NCBI GenBank assembly: GCA_005791165.1
Contig: SXXW01000025.1
Location: 1-64,000, forward strand
From: Cytophagaceae bacterium
GTDB taxonomy: Bacteria; Bacteroidota; Bacteroidia; Cytophagales; Spirosomataceae
Length of the DNA: 64,000 nucleotides
Direction: 5' to 3'
Shown here: piece by piece, positions 35,120 to 43,526 of the stretch
How the letters are laid out: every line of letters begins with the position of its first letter
Position numbering within the stretch: position 1 is the stretch's first letter
Notes under the pieces: generated by a model
Seen by the model: only the letters and a program-made list of their open reading frames with translations
Databases searched by the model: none
What the model was told of the DNA's origin: nothing
Made by a program: the position numbers and the translations under genes

Positions 35120-35347
35120 TTATTTCTTATTTGATTTTTGTGAGTCTTCTTTTTTCAATCGTTCATTTTTTGAATACTGGAAGTAAAAAAGGCAGGCGAC
35201 GCAATACATGAGCCAACCGTAATGATAAAATATTTCAGACCAAAAATGACCTTTAATGTTATTGGGGACTGGAGAATTTAGATCGATGATCCAAATAATA
35301 AAAAACCCAATCCCTGCCGCTAAACTTAAAATTTCTTTTCTACCCAT
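35120..35347 (-). CDS. Small two-helix membrane protein in the ccm operon, unknown
   Basis: From the ATG at 35347 the product is 75 residues with two predicted membrane helices (about 6-23, LSLAAGIGFFIIWIID, and about 40-57, YGWLMYCVACLFYF) and a lysine-rich cytoplasmic tail ending KSNKK. The start lies one base after the ccmF stop, in the same direction, so it is part of the ccm transcript. I recognise no domain. By position it may be an accessory subunit of the heme-delivery complex, but the sequence gives no direct evidence. Confidence 0.7.
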   Translation of the reverse strand: MGRKEILSLAAGIGFFIIWIIDLNSPVPNNIKGHFWSEIFYHYGWLMYCVACLFYFQYSKNERLKKEDSQKSNKK

Positions 35348-35348
35348 A

Positions 35349-37898
35349 TTAGGCAATCATTTTTTCAGTCCTCCTAAATGTAGACACAAATAAGCCAATA
35401 AATATCAAAATAGATCCTACCCAAACTAAATTTATGTAAGGCTTTTCTATGGCTTTAATAATAATTAAATCTTGTTGGGTGGTATTGTAAGAAAAACTAA
35501 ATTCCTGAGTTTGTGGATTTATAGCGGTAAACTTAATTTTTATCCCTGTTTCTTCACTTTCAAATGCGGGCATAGCCACCATTCGATCTTTGATAATAAA
35601 CGTAGGGGCTAGTTGGAACTGCTGAAAATTCTTCCCTAATACATTGAAATTAGCACGAACAGCTGCATCATTCGGACCTAATACTACATTTTCTACGTTG
35701 GTGACACGAGTAACATCCATTAAAACAGCTACAAAATCATTTAAGAATAAAGTATCTCCGATGGACACCGTGGCATCGACGGTTTGACTCCATTGTTTTT
35801 CTGATCCGGCCTCTGCGGCAAGACGTGGATCTAATGAAACATAGGTGTAAATATCGTGATCCCAAGCATGTTTCACATCTGGTGAAATGGCAGTTCCCAT
35901 TTTGGGATTCATTTGCCAACGAGGAAACAGGGATACGCTTTTGCCTTCTGCGTTTTTAAATTCTAACTCATAATAATTGTTTTCAGGTTCCACCGTTAGC
36001 GTATCTCCTTTTTTAGCAATGGATTGCCCTTCTTTTTCAATATCTTTTAGTGCAACTGCATGAAAATCACCTTCAATAATGTCAAAATCCTTGCGATTAA
36101 AATATCCTGGCTTTCCACGCAATTCAATTTTTCTGCCTTTATAAGTAACTAGATAATCCTGCATTTGTGCCCCTTGGCCTAACCAAAGTGGCAGATTTTC
36201 CTTATTTTCTTTGTTGTCATCTTTGGTGAATTGCTCAACTTTATTAGAGATAGCAAAGCCAGATCGATTGAGTGAAACAACTTTAGAATATCCCGAAGAA
36301 AATAAAACACCAATCAGCATGATAGCAAGACCTACATGGGATAGAGCGCCACCGGCAATAGAGAACTTTTGTTTCGTTAAAAACCACAATATTTGACCAT
36401 TTGCGACTAATGAAAAAAGGCCACTCCATAACAAAGCGATGTATGGAATTTCATATACCTTTTCGAAATTAATGACAATTACGGTTAACAAAACTGAACT
36501 CAAAAGTGAAGAGTAAAGTGGCTTAAATGAAGTGGATTGTTTTAATTTCCCCCACCAAACATATTGGCCAATTCCGCTTAAAAGGGCAACGGCTATGAAT
36601 ATCCAAATTTGAATTTTACTGTAATGTGCAACTTGGTCAGCAGGCAAAGCCATATTTGAAACCATGCCAAAGGCTTCTGCAATTTTGTTATATACAGGAA
36701 TGGAAGTCGTAAAAATGAGTTGGAACGCCGATAAAGCTAACACAGAAGCTCCAACAAAAATCCAAAATTCCTTGTGGTAAATGCCAATCTCTTTTTCATC
36801 CTTAGGTAAATTTTTCCATCGATAAGCCGCTAAAATAATGGCCCCCAATAAAAACGTAAACATGTAAATAAGGAGTTGGCCCGAAAGACCTAAATCTGTA
36901 AATGAGTGAACGGAAGCATTTCCAAGCACCCCTGACCGATTTAAAAATGTAGAATAAAGGACTAATATAAAGGTCGCGATGACCAAAATAATGGAAGTTT
37001 TGAGAGCTGCGCTTGAGTTTCGGTAGGCAATCATGGTGTGAATGGCTCCTATTAAAACGAGCCAAGGAACGAAAGAGGCATTTTCTACTGGATCCCAATT
37101 CCAGTATCCGCCAAAATTCAAAGTTTCATAGGCCCAATAGGCACCCATGGTAATTCCAATCCCTAAAATAGCTCCTGAAAAAGCTGCCCAGGGTAATGCA
37201 GGTTTTATCCACTCGGTCAACTTATTTTTCCAAAGACCTGCAATTAAATAGGCAAACGGAACGAGCGTTAAGGCAAATCCTAAAAAGAGCGTTGGCGGGT
37301 GAATGACCATCCAATAATTCTGTAGTAATGGGTTTAGGCCACGTCCATCTTTTGGAATAAAATTAGGCTGTAAACTCCAGACAGGTAAGTCGGGCTGTGC
37401 CTCTCTCAACAAAAGAAAAGGAGATGATCCGATTTTCAAATCAATCCATGGGATAATGACACCCAAAATCATGGAGGTTAAAAACGTTTGCACTAAGGCA
37501 AAAACGGTCATGACTGGAGATTCCCATTTGGGATTTTTGATCATTAAAATCACCCCTAAAATTGCTTGCCAGAATATCCAAAGTAAAAATGAACCTTCTT
37601 GGCCTTCCCAATAACATGAAATCATGAACATGGTGGGAAGTGCTAGGGAAGAATGTGTGAATGCGTAGTGGTATTCAAAATAGTGATTGTATATGATGAT
37701 GAAAAGGCTTGAGGCCACGCCAATCACTAAAAATAAATGAATTATAAATAAGGTTCTTGCTGTTTTTTTCCAATCATTTTCGGCGAGCTCGTCGGTCGAC
37801 TGAGTCGCTTTGAAGTATGAAAATGTGGCTAAAGCGGCCGTTACAAAGGACCCAATTACCATTAAATGACCCGTAGTGCCAATATTTTCGTGTATCAT
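35349..37898 (-). CDS. ccmF: Cytochrome c heme lyase subunit CcmF
   Basis: The 849-residue integral membrane protein has about 14-15 membrane segments and the heme-handling WWD-type motif GGYWNWDPVENASFVPWL in the first third. Conserved histidines occur near the motif and around MIHENIGTTGH at the start. CcmF joins heme from CcmE to the CxxCH cysteines of apocytochrome c at the periplasmic face. A large soluble periplasmic loop (about 600-810) lies near the C-terminus and is longer than in E. coli CcmF (about 650 residues). It follows ccmE by two bases. No ccmH or ccmG is nearby; DsbD at 20728 could supply reductant. Confidence 0.95.
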   Translation of the reverse strand: MIHENIGTTGHLMVIGSFVTAALATFSYFKATQSTDELAENDWKKTARTLFIIHLFLVIGVASSLFIIIYNHYFEYHYAFTHSSLALPTMFMISCYWEGQEGSFLLWIFWQAILGVILMIKNPKWESPVMTVFALVQTFLTSMILGVIIPWIDLKIGSSPFLLLREAQPDLPVWSLQPNFIPKDGRGLNPLLQNYWMVIHPPTLFLGFALTLVPFAYLIAGLWKNKLTEWIKPALPWAAFSGAILGIGITMGAYWAYETLNFGGYWNWDPVENASFVPWLVLIGAIHTMIAYRNSSAALKTSIILVIATFILVLYSTFLNRSGVLGNASVHSFTDLGLSGQLLIYMFTFLLGAIILAAYRWKNLPKDEKEIGIYHKEFWIFVGASVLALSAFQLIFTTSIPVYNKIAEAFGMVSNMALPADQVAHYSKIQIWIFIAVALLSGIGQYVWWGKLKQSTSFKPLYSSLLSSVLLTVIVINFEKVYEIPYIALLWSGLFSLVANGQILWFLTKQKFSIAGGALSHVGLAIMLIGVLFSSGYSKVVSLNRSGFAISNKVEQFTKDDNKENKENLPLWLGQGAQMQDYLVTYKGRKIELRGKPGYFNRKDFDIIEGDFHAVALKDIEKEGQSIAKKGDTLTVEPENNYYELEFKNAEGKSVSLFPRWQMNPKMGTAISPDVKHAWDHDIYTYVSLDPRLAAEAGSEKQWSQTVDATVSIGDTLFLNDFVAVLMDVTRVTNVENVVLGPNDAAVRANFNVLGKNFQQFQLAPTFIIKDRMVAMPAFESEETGIKIKFTAINPQTQEFSFSYNTTQQDLIIIKAIEKPYINLVWVGSILIFIGLFVSTFRRTEKMIA

Positions 37899-37900
37899 AT

Positions 37901-38344
37901 TTATTTTTTCACTTCAAATGAAGCACTTGAATCTGCAGAAATTTTACCCTCCTGATATTTCGATGGGCATTTTAAAAGAATTTTGTCACAATAGAATATA
38001 TTGTCTGCTTTCATGCTTCCGACCAAAACAATTTTTTCGGATTTTTCGAAATCCTGAGGTTTTGGAGCTGCATAAATGACCTGATTTTCACGGCCTAAAC
38101 TATCTTCCACCATAAATTCTAGTCGGTTTGCATCCAAGGCAGGATTGAATATCATACCTATGATTTTTCCTTGAGCGTCTTTTTTAAGTTTTCCAACGAC
38201 ATGGACTTTTTGGGATGGGTCAGATTTCGATATCCTTTCTGCTTCATCAAAGCCCACATAGGTACTAGCGTCGCCCGTCGTAATTAGAATAATGCCGATG
38301 GCAATGGCTACTAAAATCAACCCGATGATATGTGTTTTTTTCAT
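37901..38344 (-). CDS. ccmE: Heme chaperone CcmE, CxxxY type
   Basis: The 147-residue protein has one N-terminal membrane anchor (about 5-22, IIGLILVAIAIGIILI) and an OB-fold periplasmic domain. The usual HxxxY heme-binding site is replaced by KCPSKY, with Cys126 and Tyr130. CxxxY CcmE proteins are known from archaea and some sulfate reducers, and there the cysteine binds heme. A Cys site implies a different covalent or thiolate heme attachment from the histidine form. It sits one base from ccmD and two bases from ccmF, in the expected position. Confidence 0.93.
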   Translation of the reverse strand: MKKTHIIGLILVAIAIGIILITTGDASTYVGFDEAERISKSDPSQKVHVVGKLKKDAQGKIIGMIFNPALDANRLEFMVEDSLGRENQVIYAAPKPQDFEKSEKIVLVGSMKADNIFYCDKILLKCPSKYQEGKISADSSASFEVKK

Positions 38345-38345
38345 A

Positions 38346-38564
38346 TTAACCTTTCTTAGTAAGCTCTTTTTCTAATCGGGTAATTTTATTACCCAAGTTG
38401 AAAAGATAGATAAAAAGACCCACTAGAATTAATAAAACTACTGAAATGACCACATATATTTTCCCATCGGCACGGAATTGATCCGCCATTTCGATGTCGG
38501 CTTGTTGGGCCATCCCAGTAAAACTGCTAACTAAAAGAATCAATAAAGTGTTTGAAAATTTCAT
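38346..38564 (-). CDS. ccmD: CcmD family small membrane protein
   Basis: The 72-residue protein begins with a hydrophobic segment that looks like a signal peptide (MKFSNTLLILLVSSFTGMAQQ) and has one clear membrane helix (about 34-55, KIYVVISVVLLILVGLFIYLF) followed by a basic, coiled-coil-like tail. In E. coli, CcmD is a similar-sized single-helix protein that stabilises the CcmABC-CcmE complex. The start is two bases after the ccmC stop, and it lies between ccmC and ccmE as in most operons. Homology is weak, so the name rests mainly on size, topology and position. The extra N-terminal segment is atypical. Confidence 0.75.
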   Translation of the reverse strand: MKFSNTLLILLVSSFTGMAQQADIEMADQFRADGKIYVVISVVLLILVGLFIYLFNLGNKITRLEKELTKKG

Positions 38565-38566
38565 AT

Positions 38567-39241
38567 CTATTCGTTTTCTGATGTTATGTGTTCTAATTTT
38601 TTTATACGAATTCTAAGGTTTGCGATCCAATAGCCTAATATAGTCCAAGCAATAATCGCTGGATAAAAGACCAAGCGCATATTGGAATCTAAATCGTATT
38701 TTGAAAATCCTGGATTCCCTCCATTTCCTGGATGTAGCGAATCTGTCATACGGGGTAAAATCCAAATCAAAATCATGAAAATGACAAAGGCAAAAATATT
38801 ATAAACATTTGATATTCTTGCTTTTTGCTGTTCATCTGGCATGGATGAACGTACTAAACCATAGGCTAAATAAATTAAAAGTCCAATCGCAACCGAATTT
38901 AATTTAGGGTCGTTGGTCCACCAATCTCCCCACGTAAATTTGGCCCAAAGGCTACCTGTTACAAGGCCTAACGTGGCAAAAACCAAACCAGTCTCGACAT
39001 AGGCATTTGAGATAAGGTCACTTTTGATATCTGATTTTCGTAGGTACTGAATCGAATGGTATACAGAAGTTCCTAATAAGAAAATCATGGTAAACCACAT
39101 GGTTACATGAAAGTATAGGTTTCTCACGGTTTCATTTAGAATGGCTTGTCGGGGCACCTTCCCCATAAATCCTGCCCAAATCGTATAGACCAAAAGCAGC
39201 ATACAGGCTATTTTCCAATAATTCTTTTTTAATGTCTCCAT
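38567..39241 (-). CDS. ccmC: Heme export/handling protein CcmC
   Basis: The 224-residue protein has six membrane segments and the tryptophan-rich heme motif TWGDWWTNDPKLN (about residues 103-115), with a conserved histidine in NLYFHVTMWF (about 41-50). CcmC hands heme to CcmE at the periplasmic side. The 5' end overlaps the 3' end of ccmB by 13 bases, which points to translational coupling. The gene is followed two bases later by the ccmD-like frame. Confidence 0.93.
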   Translation of the reverse strand: METLKKNYWKIACMLLLVYTIWAGFMGKVPRQAILNETVRNLYFHVTMWFTMIFLLGTSVYHSIQYLRKSDIKSDLISNAYVETGLVFATLGLVTGSLWAKFTWGDWWTNDPKLNSVAIGLLIYLAYGLVRSSMPDEQQKARISNVYNIFAFVIFMILIWILPRMTDSLHPGNGGNPGFSKYDLDSNMRLVFYPAIIAWTILGYWIANLRIRIKKLEHITSENE

Positions 39242-39897
39242 ATATAGGGAAATAAAATTCCTGATAATACAATAACAATTACATCTAGAGAGGCCAAAGT
39301 AGCCATTTCATCCCAATTCTCCTGCATGGATATTCCATCCATCGCACTTTTTGAGAGTTTAAGTAAGATCAATAAGAGTGGAATGATGATGGGAAAACTA
39401 AGGACTGACATCAATGTAGCTGAATTTTCCCCTTGTGCCGCTATTCCTGCAACCATCGTCAATGTTGCTGAAAAACCGATAGAACCTAATAGTAAGGAGA
39501 TGAGGTATAATGGTAAATTCCCAACGGGATTGCCCATGACCCAAGAATAAAATAAAATGCCGACAAACGAAATGCCGATCATCACCAAGGCATTATATAA
39601 AATTTTTGAGTAGATGACCGCTTCAGGGCTTACGATCGAATAATAAAATATATTGCGCTGTTTAGATTCTTGGGTAAAGCTTTTTCCGATGGCATTGACG
39701 GCCATAAATAATATAATTAGCCAAAACAAAGTATTCCAAGTGATGGGGTTAATTGCTTGCTGTTTGGCTTTGAATGATAAATAACAAACAAATATTGTGG
39801 AGGCTAAATACAAGAGTAATCCATGAATCGCGTATTTCTGACGCCATTCCATTTGGATTTCTTTTTTAACCAACACACGTATTTCGTTAATTAGCAT
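39229..39897 (-). CDS. ccmB: Heme exporter membrane subunit CcmB
   Basis: The 222-residue protein has six membrane segments and the CcmB features LVKKEIQMEWRQKYAIHG at the start and FTQESKQRNIFYYSIVSPEAVIYSKILYN in the first loop. CcmB is the membrane part of the CcmAB transporter that drives release of heme-CcmE complexes. It is the first gene of this operon; the ATPase partner ccmA is not adjacent and must be elsewhere if present. The 218 bases upstream, shared with feoA, hold -7-like elements but no other gene. Confidence 0.92.
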   Translation of the reverse strand: MLINEIRVLVKKEIQMEWRQKYAIHGLLLYLASTIFVCYLSFKAKQQAINPITWNTLFWLIILFMAVNAIGKSFTQESKQRNIFYYSIVSPEAVIYSKILYNALVMIGISFVGILFYSWVMGNPVGNLPLYLISLLLGSIGFSATLTMVAGIAAQGENSATLMSVLSFPIIIPLLLILLKLSKSAMDGISMQENWDEMATLASLDVIVIVLSGILFPYIWRH

Positions 39898-40051
39898 GAA
39901 TTAATCTAATAGGACCTGCAATTTACGACAGAAAATTTGCTTTAAGGAATATTATATAAGTATTTTACCCTGGGATTAATCGTAAATCTGTTGATTTTAA
40001 TCTTTCAGCTGTAAACATCAAATTAAATCTCTGGTTGATCATTTTTTAGCT

Positions 40052-40059
40052 CAAATATA
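40052..40059 (-). promoter_or_regulatory. -7-like element upstream of the ccm operon
   Basis: The complement of 40052-40059 is TATATTTG, matching TAnnTTTG, and would give a leader of about 148 bases to ccmB. No matching -33 TTG is found. Candidate only. Confidence 0.3.
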
Positions 40060-40064
40060 CTTAG

Positions 40065-40084
40065 TACATTTGTAGCTAATTTTG
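40065..40084 (+). promoter_or_regulatory. Two -7-like elements upstream of feoA
   Basis: TACATTTG at 40065-40072 and TAATTTTG at 40077-40084 both match TAnnTTTG and lie 30-50 bases before the feoA ATG. Neither has a good -33 TTG. No canonical Fur box was seen in the 39898-40115 gap. Confidence 0.35.
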
Positions 40085-40115
40085 AATAATTCTAAATAGG
40101 AAAGTTTAGTTCTAT

Positions 40116-40340
40116 ATGCGTACAGTTGCAGATTTGGGTATTGGAGATCATGGGTTTATAACAGGTTTTACGGATGAAAAACTTTCCTTAAAGTTATTAG
40201 AAATGGGTTGTTTGCCAGGTACAGAAGTGGTTTTAACACATCATGCTCCATTTGGTGACCCCATTGCCATTAAAGTTTCAGGTTACACTTTATCTATGCG
40301 AAAAGAAGAGGCGGCCACCATCCTAATTAATTCGATTTAA
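40116..40340 (+). CDS. feoA: Ferrous iron transport protein A
   Basis: The 74-residue protein is a single SH3-like FeoA domain (GFTDEKLSLKLLEMGCLPGTEV, GDPIAIKVSGYTLSMRKEEA). FeoA supports the FeoB permease in Fe2+ uptake. It starts the feoAB operon; feoB begins one base after its stop. It is divergent from the ccm operon, 218 bases away, and both gene sets concern iron or heme use. Confidence 0.95.
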   Translation: MRTVADLGIGDHGFITGFTDEKLSLKLLEMGCLPGTEVVLTHHAPFGDPIAIKVSGYTLSMRKEEAATILINSI

Positions 40341-40341
40341 A

Positions 40342-42468
40342 TTGGCCAAGATCCCAAAAATAGCTCTTATTGGAAACCCGAATGCGGGGAAGTCGTCCTT
40401 GTTCAATTCATTGACTGGCCTCCGTCAAAAAACCGGAAATTTCCCTGGTGTAACCATGGATAAATTGACCGGCATATGGGAATTAGGTCCAAAAAATGAA
40501 ATCGAGGTTTTAGATTTACCCGGAATATATAGTATTTACCCAAAGTCCATCGACGAGGAATTGGTGATTAATATATTAGGAAATCCAGCACATCCTGATT
40601 ATCCAGATATGGCGATTGTCGTGGCTGATGCATCTAACTTGAAGCGAAATTTATTGCTTTTTTCTCAGGTTCGGGATTTAGGAATTCCTACTGTTTTGGC
40701 TCTCAACATGATTGATGTAGCTGAAAATGAAGGATATGTGATCAATTCGATCAAGTTAGCTCGTGAGCTCAGTGTAGAGGTGGCGGAGGTAAATGCTAAA
40801 AAGGGGATTGGCATTAATGGATTAAAATTAGCGGTTCAAAAAACCTTAGAAAATAGATTTTCGTCTAATGATGGCTTACCACTTCCGGTTTCGGAGGAGT
40901 TGATTACTGATATTCAGGTGGCTTTTGGAGACGTGGATCCTTATCGGTGTTTGCTATGGCTAATGGAACATGATCGGATGAAAATGTTTTCGAAGGCCCA
41001 GTGTTCAGATTTGGATCAAATTATGGTCAAACATGATTTTGAACCTAAAAAATATAAGTCGGCCGAAACCGTCAAGCGCTACGAGTTTTTAACAGAGGTG
41101 GTCGACCGTTGTGTGATTAATTTAAATAGACAATGGGATGCGCCACCGGTGAAGACCTGGACAGACCGATTAGATAAATTATTTCTACATCCTGTTGGCG
41201 GATATTTGTTTTTTTTGGCGATTTTATTTGTCATGTTTCAAGCTGTTTTTACGTGGGCCACTTATCCGATGGATGCCATCGACGCTGGGGTAGCTTTATT
41301 AAATGATTGGTTGAAAGGCATTCTTCCGGAATCGACATTTAGAGGATTATTAACCGATGGATTAATTGCGGGAATCGGCGGTGTTTTGATCTTTATTCCA
41401 CAAATCGCCTTCTTGTTTTTCTTTATTTCGATGTTGGAGGAAACGGGATATATGTCTCGTGTGATGTTTATCATGGATAAATTAATGCGCCGATTTGGAT
41501 TAAATGGGAAGTCGGTCGTTCCCCTTCTCTCTAGCGTGGCCTGTGCTGTGCCTGCCATTATGAGTACTCGGTCGATCGGTTCTAGAAAAGATCGTTTGAT
41601 CACTATTTTGGTGACACCTTTGATGTCATGTTCAGCTCGATTGCCTATTTATACGGTCTTGATTGCCTTAGTAGTTCCTGAAAAAAATACCTTATTTGGG
41701 CTTTTTAACTTGCAAGGACTCGTGTTATTTATCTTGTATTTGCTCGGATTTTTCATGGCATTATTTTCTGCCTACCTCATGAAACTGATTCTCAAGGCGA
41801 AGGAAAAGAGTTACTTCATCATGGAATTACCCACCTATAAAGGACCTAGGTTTAAACATGTGAGCTATACAATTTTGAACAATGTGAAGGCATTTGTTTT
41901 TGAGGCGGGTAAAGTTATCGTGGCTATTTCGATTATCTTATGGGTGTTAGCGAGCTATGGTCCAGGAAATAGTATGGAGGATGCGACTAATAGAATTAAA
42001 GTACAAAATCCAAATTTATCAGGTGTTGAACTGAGCAATAAAATTGCTGGGGAAAAATTAGAAAATTCATATGCGGGTCATTTTGGTAAGTTTATTGAAC
42101 CTGCCATTAGGCCTTTGGGATACGATTGGAAAATTGGGATTGCATTGATTACCTCTTTTGCTGCCCGCGAAGTATTTGTGGGAACGATGTCGACTATTTA
42201 TAGTTTAGGGGGTGAAATCGACAATGAAAATGCGACCATCAAAAACAGAATGCGTGCGGAGATAAATCCACAAACAGGAAAACCCATGTATGATATGGCT
42301 TTAGGATTTTCATTACTGATTTTCTATGCCTTTGCTATGCAATGCATGAGTACATTGGCAACGACCTACCGAGAAACTAAATCTTGGAAATATCCGTTAA
42401 TTCAATTCGGTTATATGACCGCTTTAGCGTATTTATCAGCCTTTTTGGTCTATCAAGCCCTCTCTTAA
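40342..42468 (+). CDS. feoB: Ferrous iron transporter FeoB
   Basis: The 708-residue protein has an N-terminal GTPase domain (G1 GNPNAGKSSLFN, G3 DLPGIYS, G4 NMID), a helical GDP-dissociation-inhibitor region (about 170-270) and a membrane part with two gate repeats (SCSARLPIYTVLIALVV; FAAREVFVGTMS). It imports Fe2+ across the inner membrane. The start codon is TTG at 40342, one base after the feoA stop; there is no ATG before the P-loop that would keep a full G1 region, so TTG is chosen. The 3' end overlaps the convergent thioesterase gene by four bases. Confidence 0.97.
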   Translation: MAKIPKIALIGNPNAGKSSLFNSLTGLRQKTGNFPGVTMDKLTGIWELGPKNEIEVLDLPGIYSIYPKSIDEELVINILGNPAHPDYPDMAIVVADASNLKRNLLLFSQVRDLGIPTVLALNMIDVAENEGYVINSIKLARELSVEVAEVNAKKGIGINGLKLAVQKTLENRFSSNDGLPLPVSEELITDIQVAFGDVDPYRCLLWLMEHDRMKMFSKAQCSDLDQIMVKHDFEPKKYKSAETVKRYEFLTEVVDRCVINLNRQWDAPPVKTWTDRLDKLFLHPVGGYLFFLAILFVMFQAVFTWATYPMDAIDAGVALLNDWLKGILPESTFRGLLTDGLIAGIGGVLIFIPQIAFLFFFISMLEETGYMSRVMFIMDKLMRRFGLNGKSVVPLLSSVACAVPAIMSTRSIGSRKDRLITILVTPLMSCSARLPIYTVLIALVVPEKNTLFGLFNLQGLVLFILYLLGFFMALFSAYLMKLILKAKEKSYFIMELPTYKGPRFKHVSYTILNNVKAFVFEAGKVIVAISIILWVLASYGPGNSMEDATNRIKVQNPNLSGVELSNKIAGEKLENSYAGHFGKFIEPAIRPLGYDWKIGIALITSFAAREVFVGTMSTIYSLGGEIDNENATIKNRMRAEINPQTGKPMYDMALGFSLLIFYAFAMQCMSTLATTYRETKSWKYPLIQFGYMTALAYLSAFLVYQALS

Positions 42469-42914
42469 ATTTTAATTGGGATGGAAGTGGCCGCTAAATT
42501 ACTGGTCGCTTTTGCCAAAATTTTCCCTTCCTGATTGTACATTTTAGCCTCTACATTGGCGATTTTCTTGCCTACTCGGTAAACCTCTGACGTGACCGTA
42601 ACTTTTTCACCAGCTTTAGCACCATATAGAAAGTCGACATGTAAATTGATCGTCACATAAAGGTGATCTATCTGAACTGTAATTAGGGTCATGCCCATGA
42701 TTTCATCCAACATCGTTGAAATAATGCCCCCATGCAGAACACCAGCATGATTACATTGGTCTGCCCTCACGTCAAATTCAGCTGTAATTGAACCTAATGA
42801 AGCTTTTTTCAAGGTACCGTCTAACCACGCAGATACAGGGTTCGGATTTCCGTCAATAATCTTGCGATCTAAATTTTGGTTCAAAAACTGAAGAACCGTT
42901 TCGTTTGGTTTCAT
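42465..42914 (-). CDS. PaaI-like hotdog thioesterase
   Basis: The 149-residue protein has the hotdog fold with CNHAGVLHGGIISTMLDEIMGMTL as its helix motif, including the HGG and the catalytic-type Asp, and a later TINLHVDFLYGAKAGEKV strand. It should hydrolyse an acyl- or aryl-CoA thioester in the cytoplasm. No pathway gene lies beside it. It is convergent with feoB (4-base overlap) and 29 bases from the next leftward gene, a DUF2147 protein. Substrate unknown. Confidence 0.82.
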   Translation of the reverse strand: MKPNETVLQFLNQNLDRKIIDGNPNPVSAWLDGTLKKASLGSITAEFDVRADQCNHAGVLHGGIISTMLDEIMGMTLITVQIDHLYVTINLHVDFLYGAKAGEKVTVTSEVYRVGKKIANVEAKMYNQEGKILAKATSNLAATSIPIKI

Positions 42915-42943
42915 GTTAATTGGTTAGGCGGGAAAATTATTTT

Positions 42944-43363
42944 TTATGACCGGGTCCATGTTGCTGTTCGGCCAAACATAGGCATCCCCACATATCCCCG
43001 GATATCTAGGACTTTATTATTGTCTTTAACTTTTAAAATACAATCATATGTTTTACCTGAATTTGGGTCATAAATTTTACCATTTTCCCAGGCGGAACCG
43101 GTGTATTTGAAATCTTGTAAAATGACTAATCCAATGAGGTCACGATTCTTTAATTTAGCATCAGGATTATTGGTGTCCTTTCTTCCGGGAGTTTTTCCCC
43201 ATGAGATTTTGCCATAATATTTATCTCCTTGTTTGTAAATACTTATTTTTCCGTCTTTTTCTTGTGAAAGCCACTCGCCCAATATGACATCAGGACCTGA
43301 GTTTGCAAATGAATTTGCATGCAGGATAACTGTGCTTAATAATAATAAGAGTGTTGTTTTCAT
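42944..43363 (-). CDS. DUF2147 family exported protein
   Basis: From the ATG at 43363 the product is 139 residues: a signal peptide (about 1-21, MKTTLLLLLSTVILHANSFA) and a small beta-rich domain of the DUF2147 type, seen in ILGEWLSQEKDGKISIYKQGDKYYGKISWG and the repeated D-x-KNRDLIG and DVRGY-like blocks, here LDIRGYVGMPMFG. Family members are periplasmic and of unknown function. The ATG is preferred over the upstream start at 43405 because it begins a clean signal sequence. It is divergent from the phosphosulfolactate synthase gene. Confidence 0.85.
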   Translation of the reverse strand: MKTTLLLLLSTVILHANSFANSGPDVILGEWLSQEKDGKISIYKQGDKYYGKISWGKTPGRKDTNNPDAKLKNRDLIGLVILQDFKYTGSAWENGKIYDPNSGKTYDCILKVKDNNKVLDIRGYVGMPMFGRTATWTRS

Positions 43364-43439
43364 CGGTAGAAATTTTTTGAAAGTGTAAATATATGGTGAA
43401 TTCATGATAAATTATTAAACCAACAGAATTCCAAAAGGT

Positions 43440-43470
43440 TTGCTGACCTCAGTCGGAATGCTTATTTTTG
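43440..43470 (+). promoter_or_regulatory. Bacteroidota-type promoter for the phosphosulfolactate synthase gene
   Basis: TTG at 43440-43442 and TATTTTTG at 43463-43470, 20 bases apart, match the consensus fully. Transcription would start near 43477, 50 bases before the ATG at 43527. The TTG at 43440 is also in frame with the gene but is the -33 element, not a start codon. Confidence 0.6.
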
Positions 43471-43526
43471 TAGCGAAATTTCTTTTTATAGACTTGAATA
43501 GAAAAAATCACAGCCAATATCACAAT

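Noticed and set aside
39898-40115. Fur box or riboswitch between ccmB and feoA
   Set aside because: The gap has -7-like elements but no convincing Fur palindrome and no known RNA motif.
43440-43526. TTG start for the phosphosulfolactate synthase gene
   Set aside because: The TTG is the -33 element of a full-consensus promoter, and the extra residues are not part of the family.
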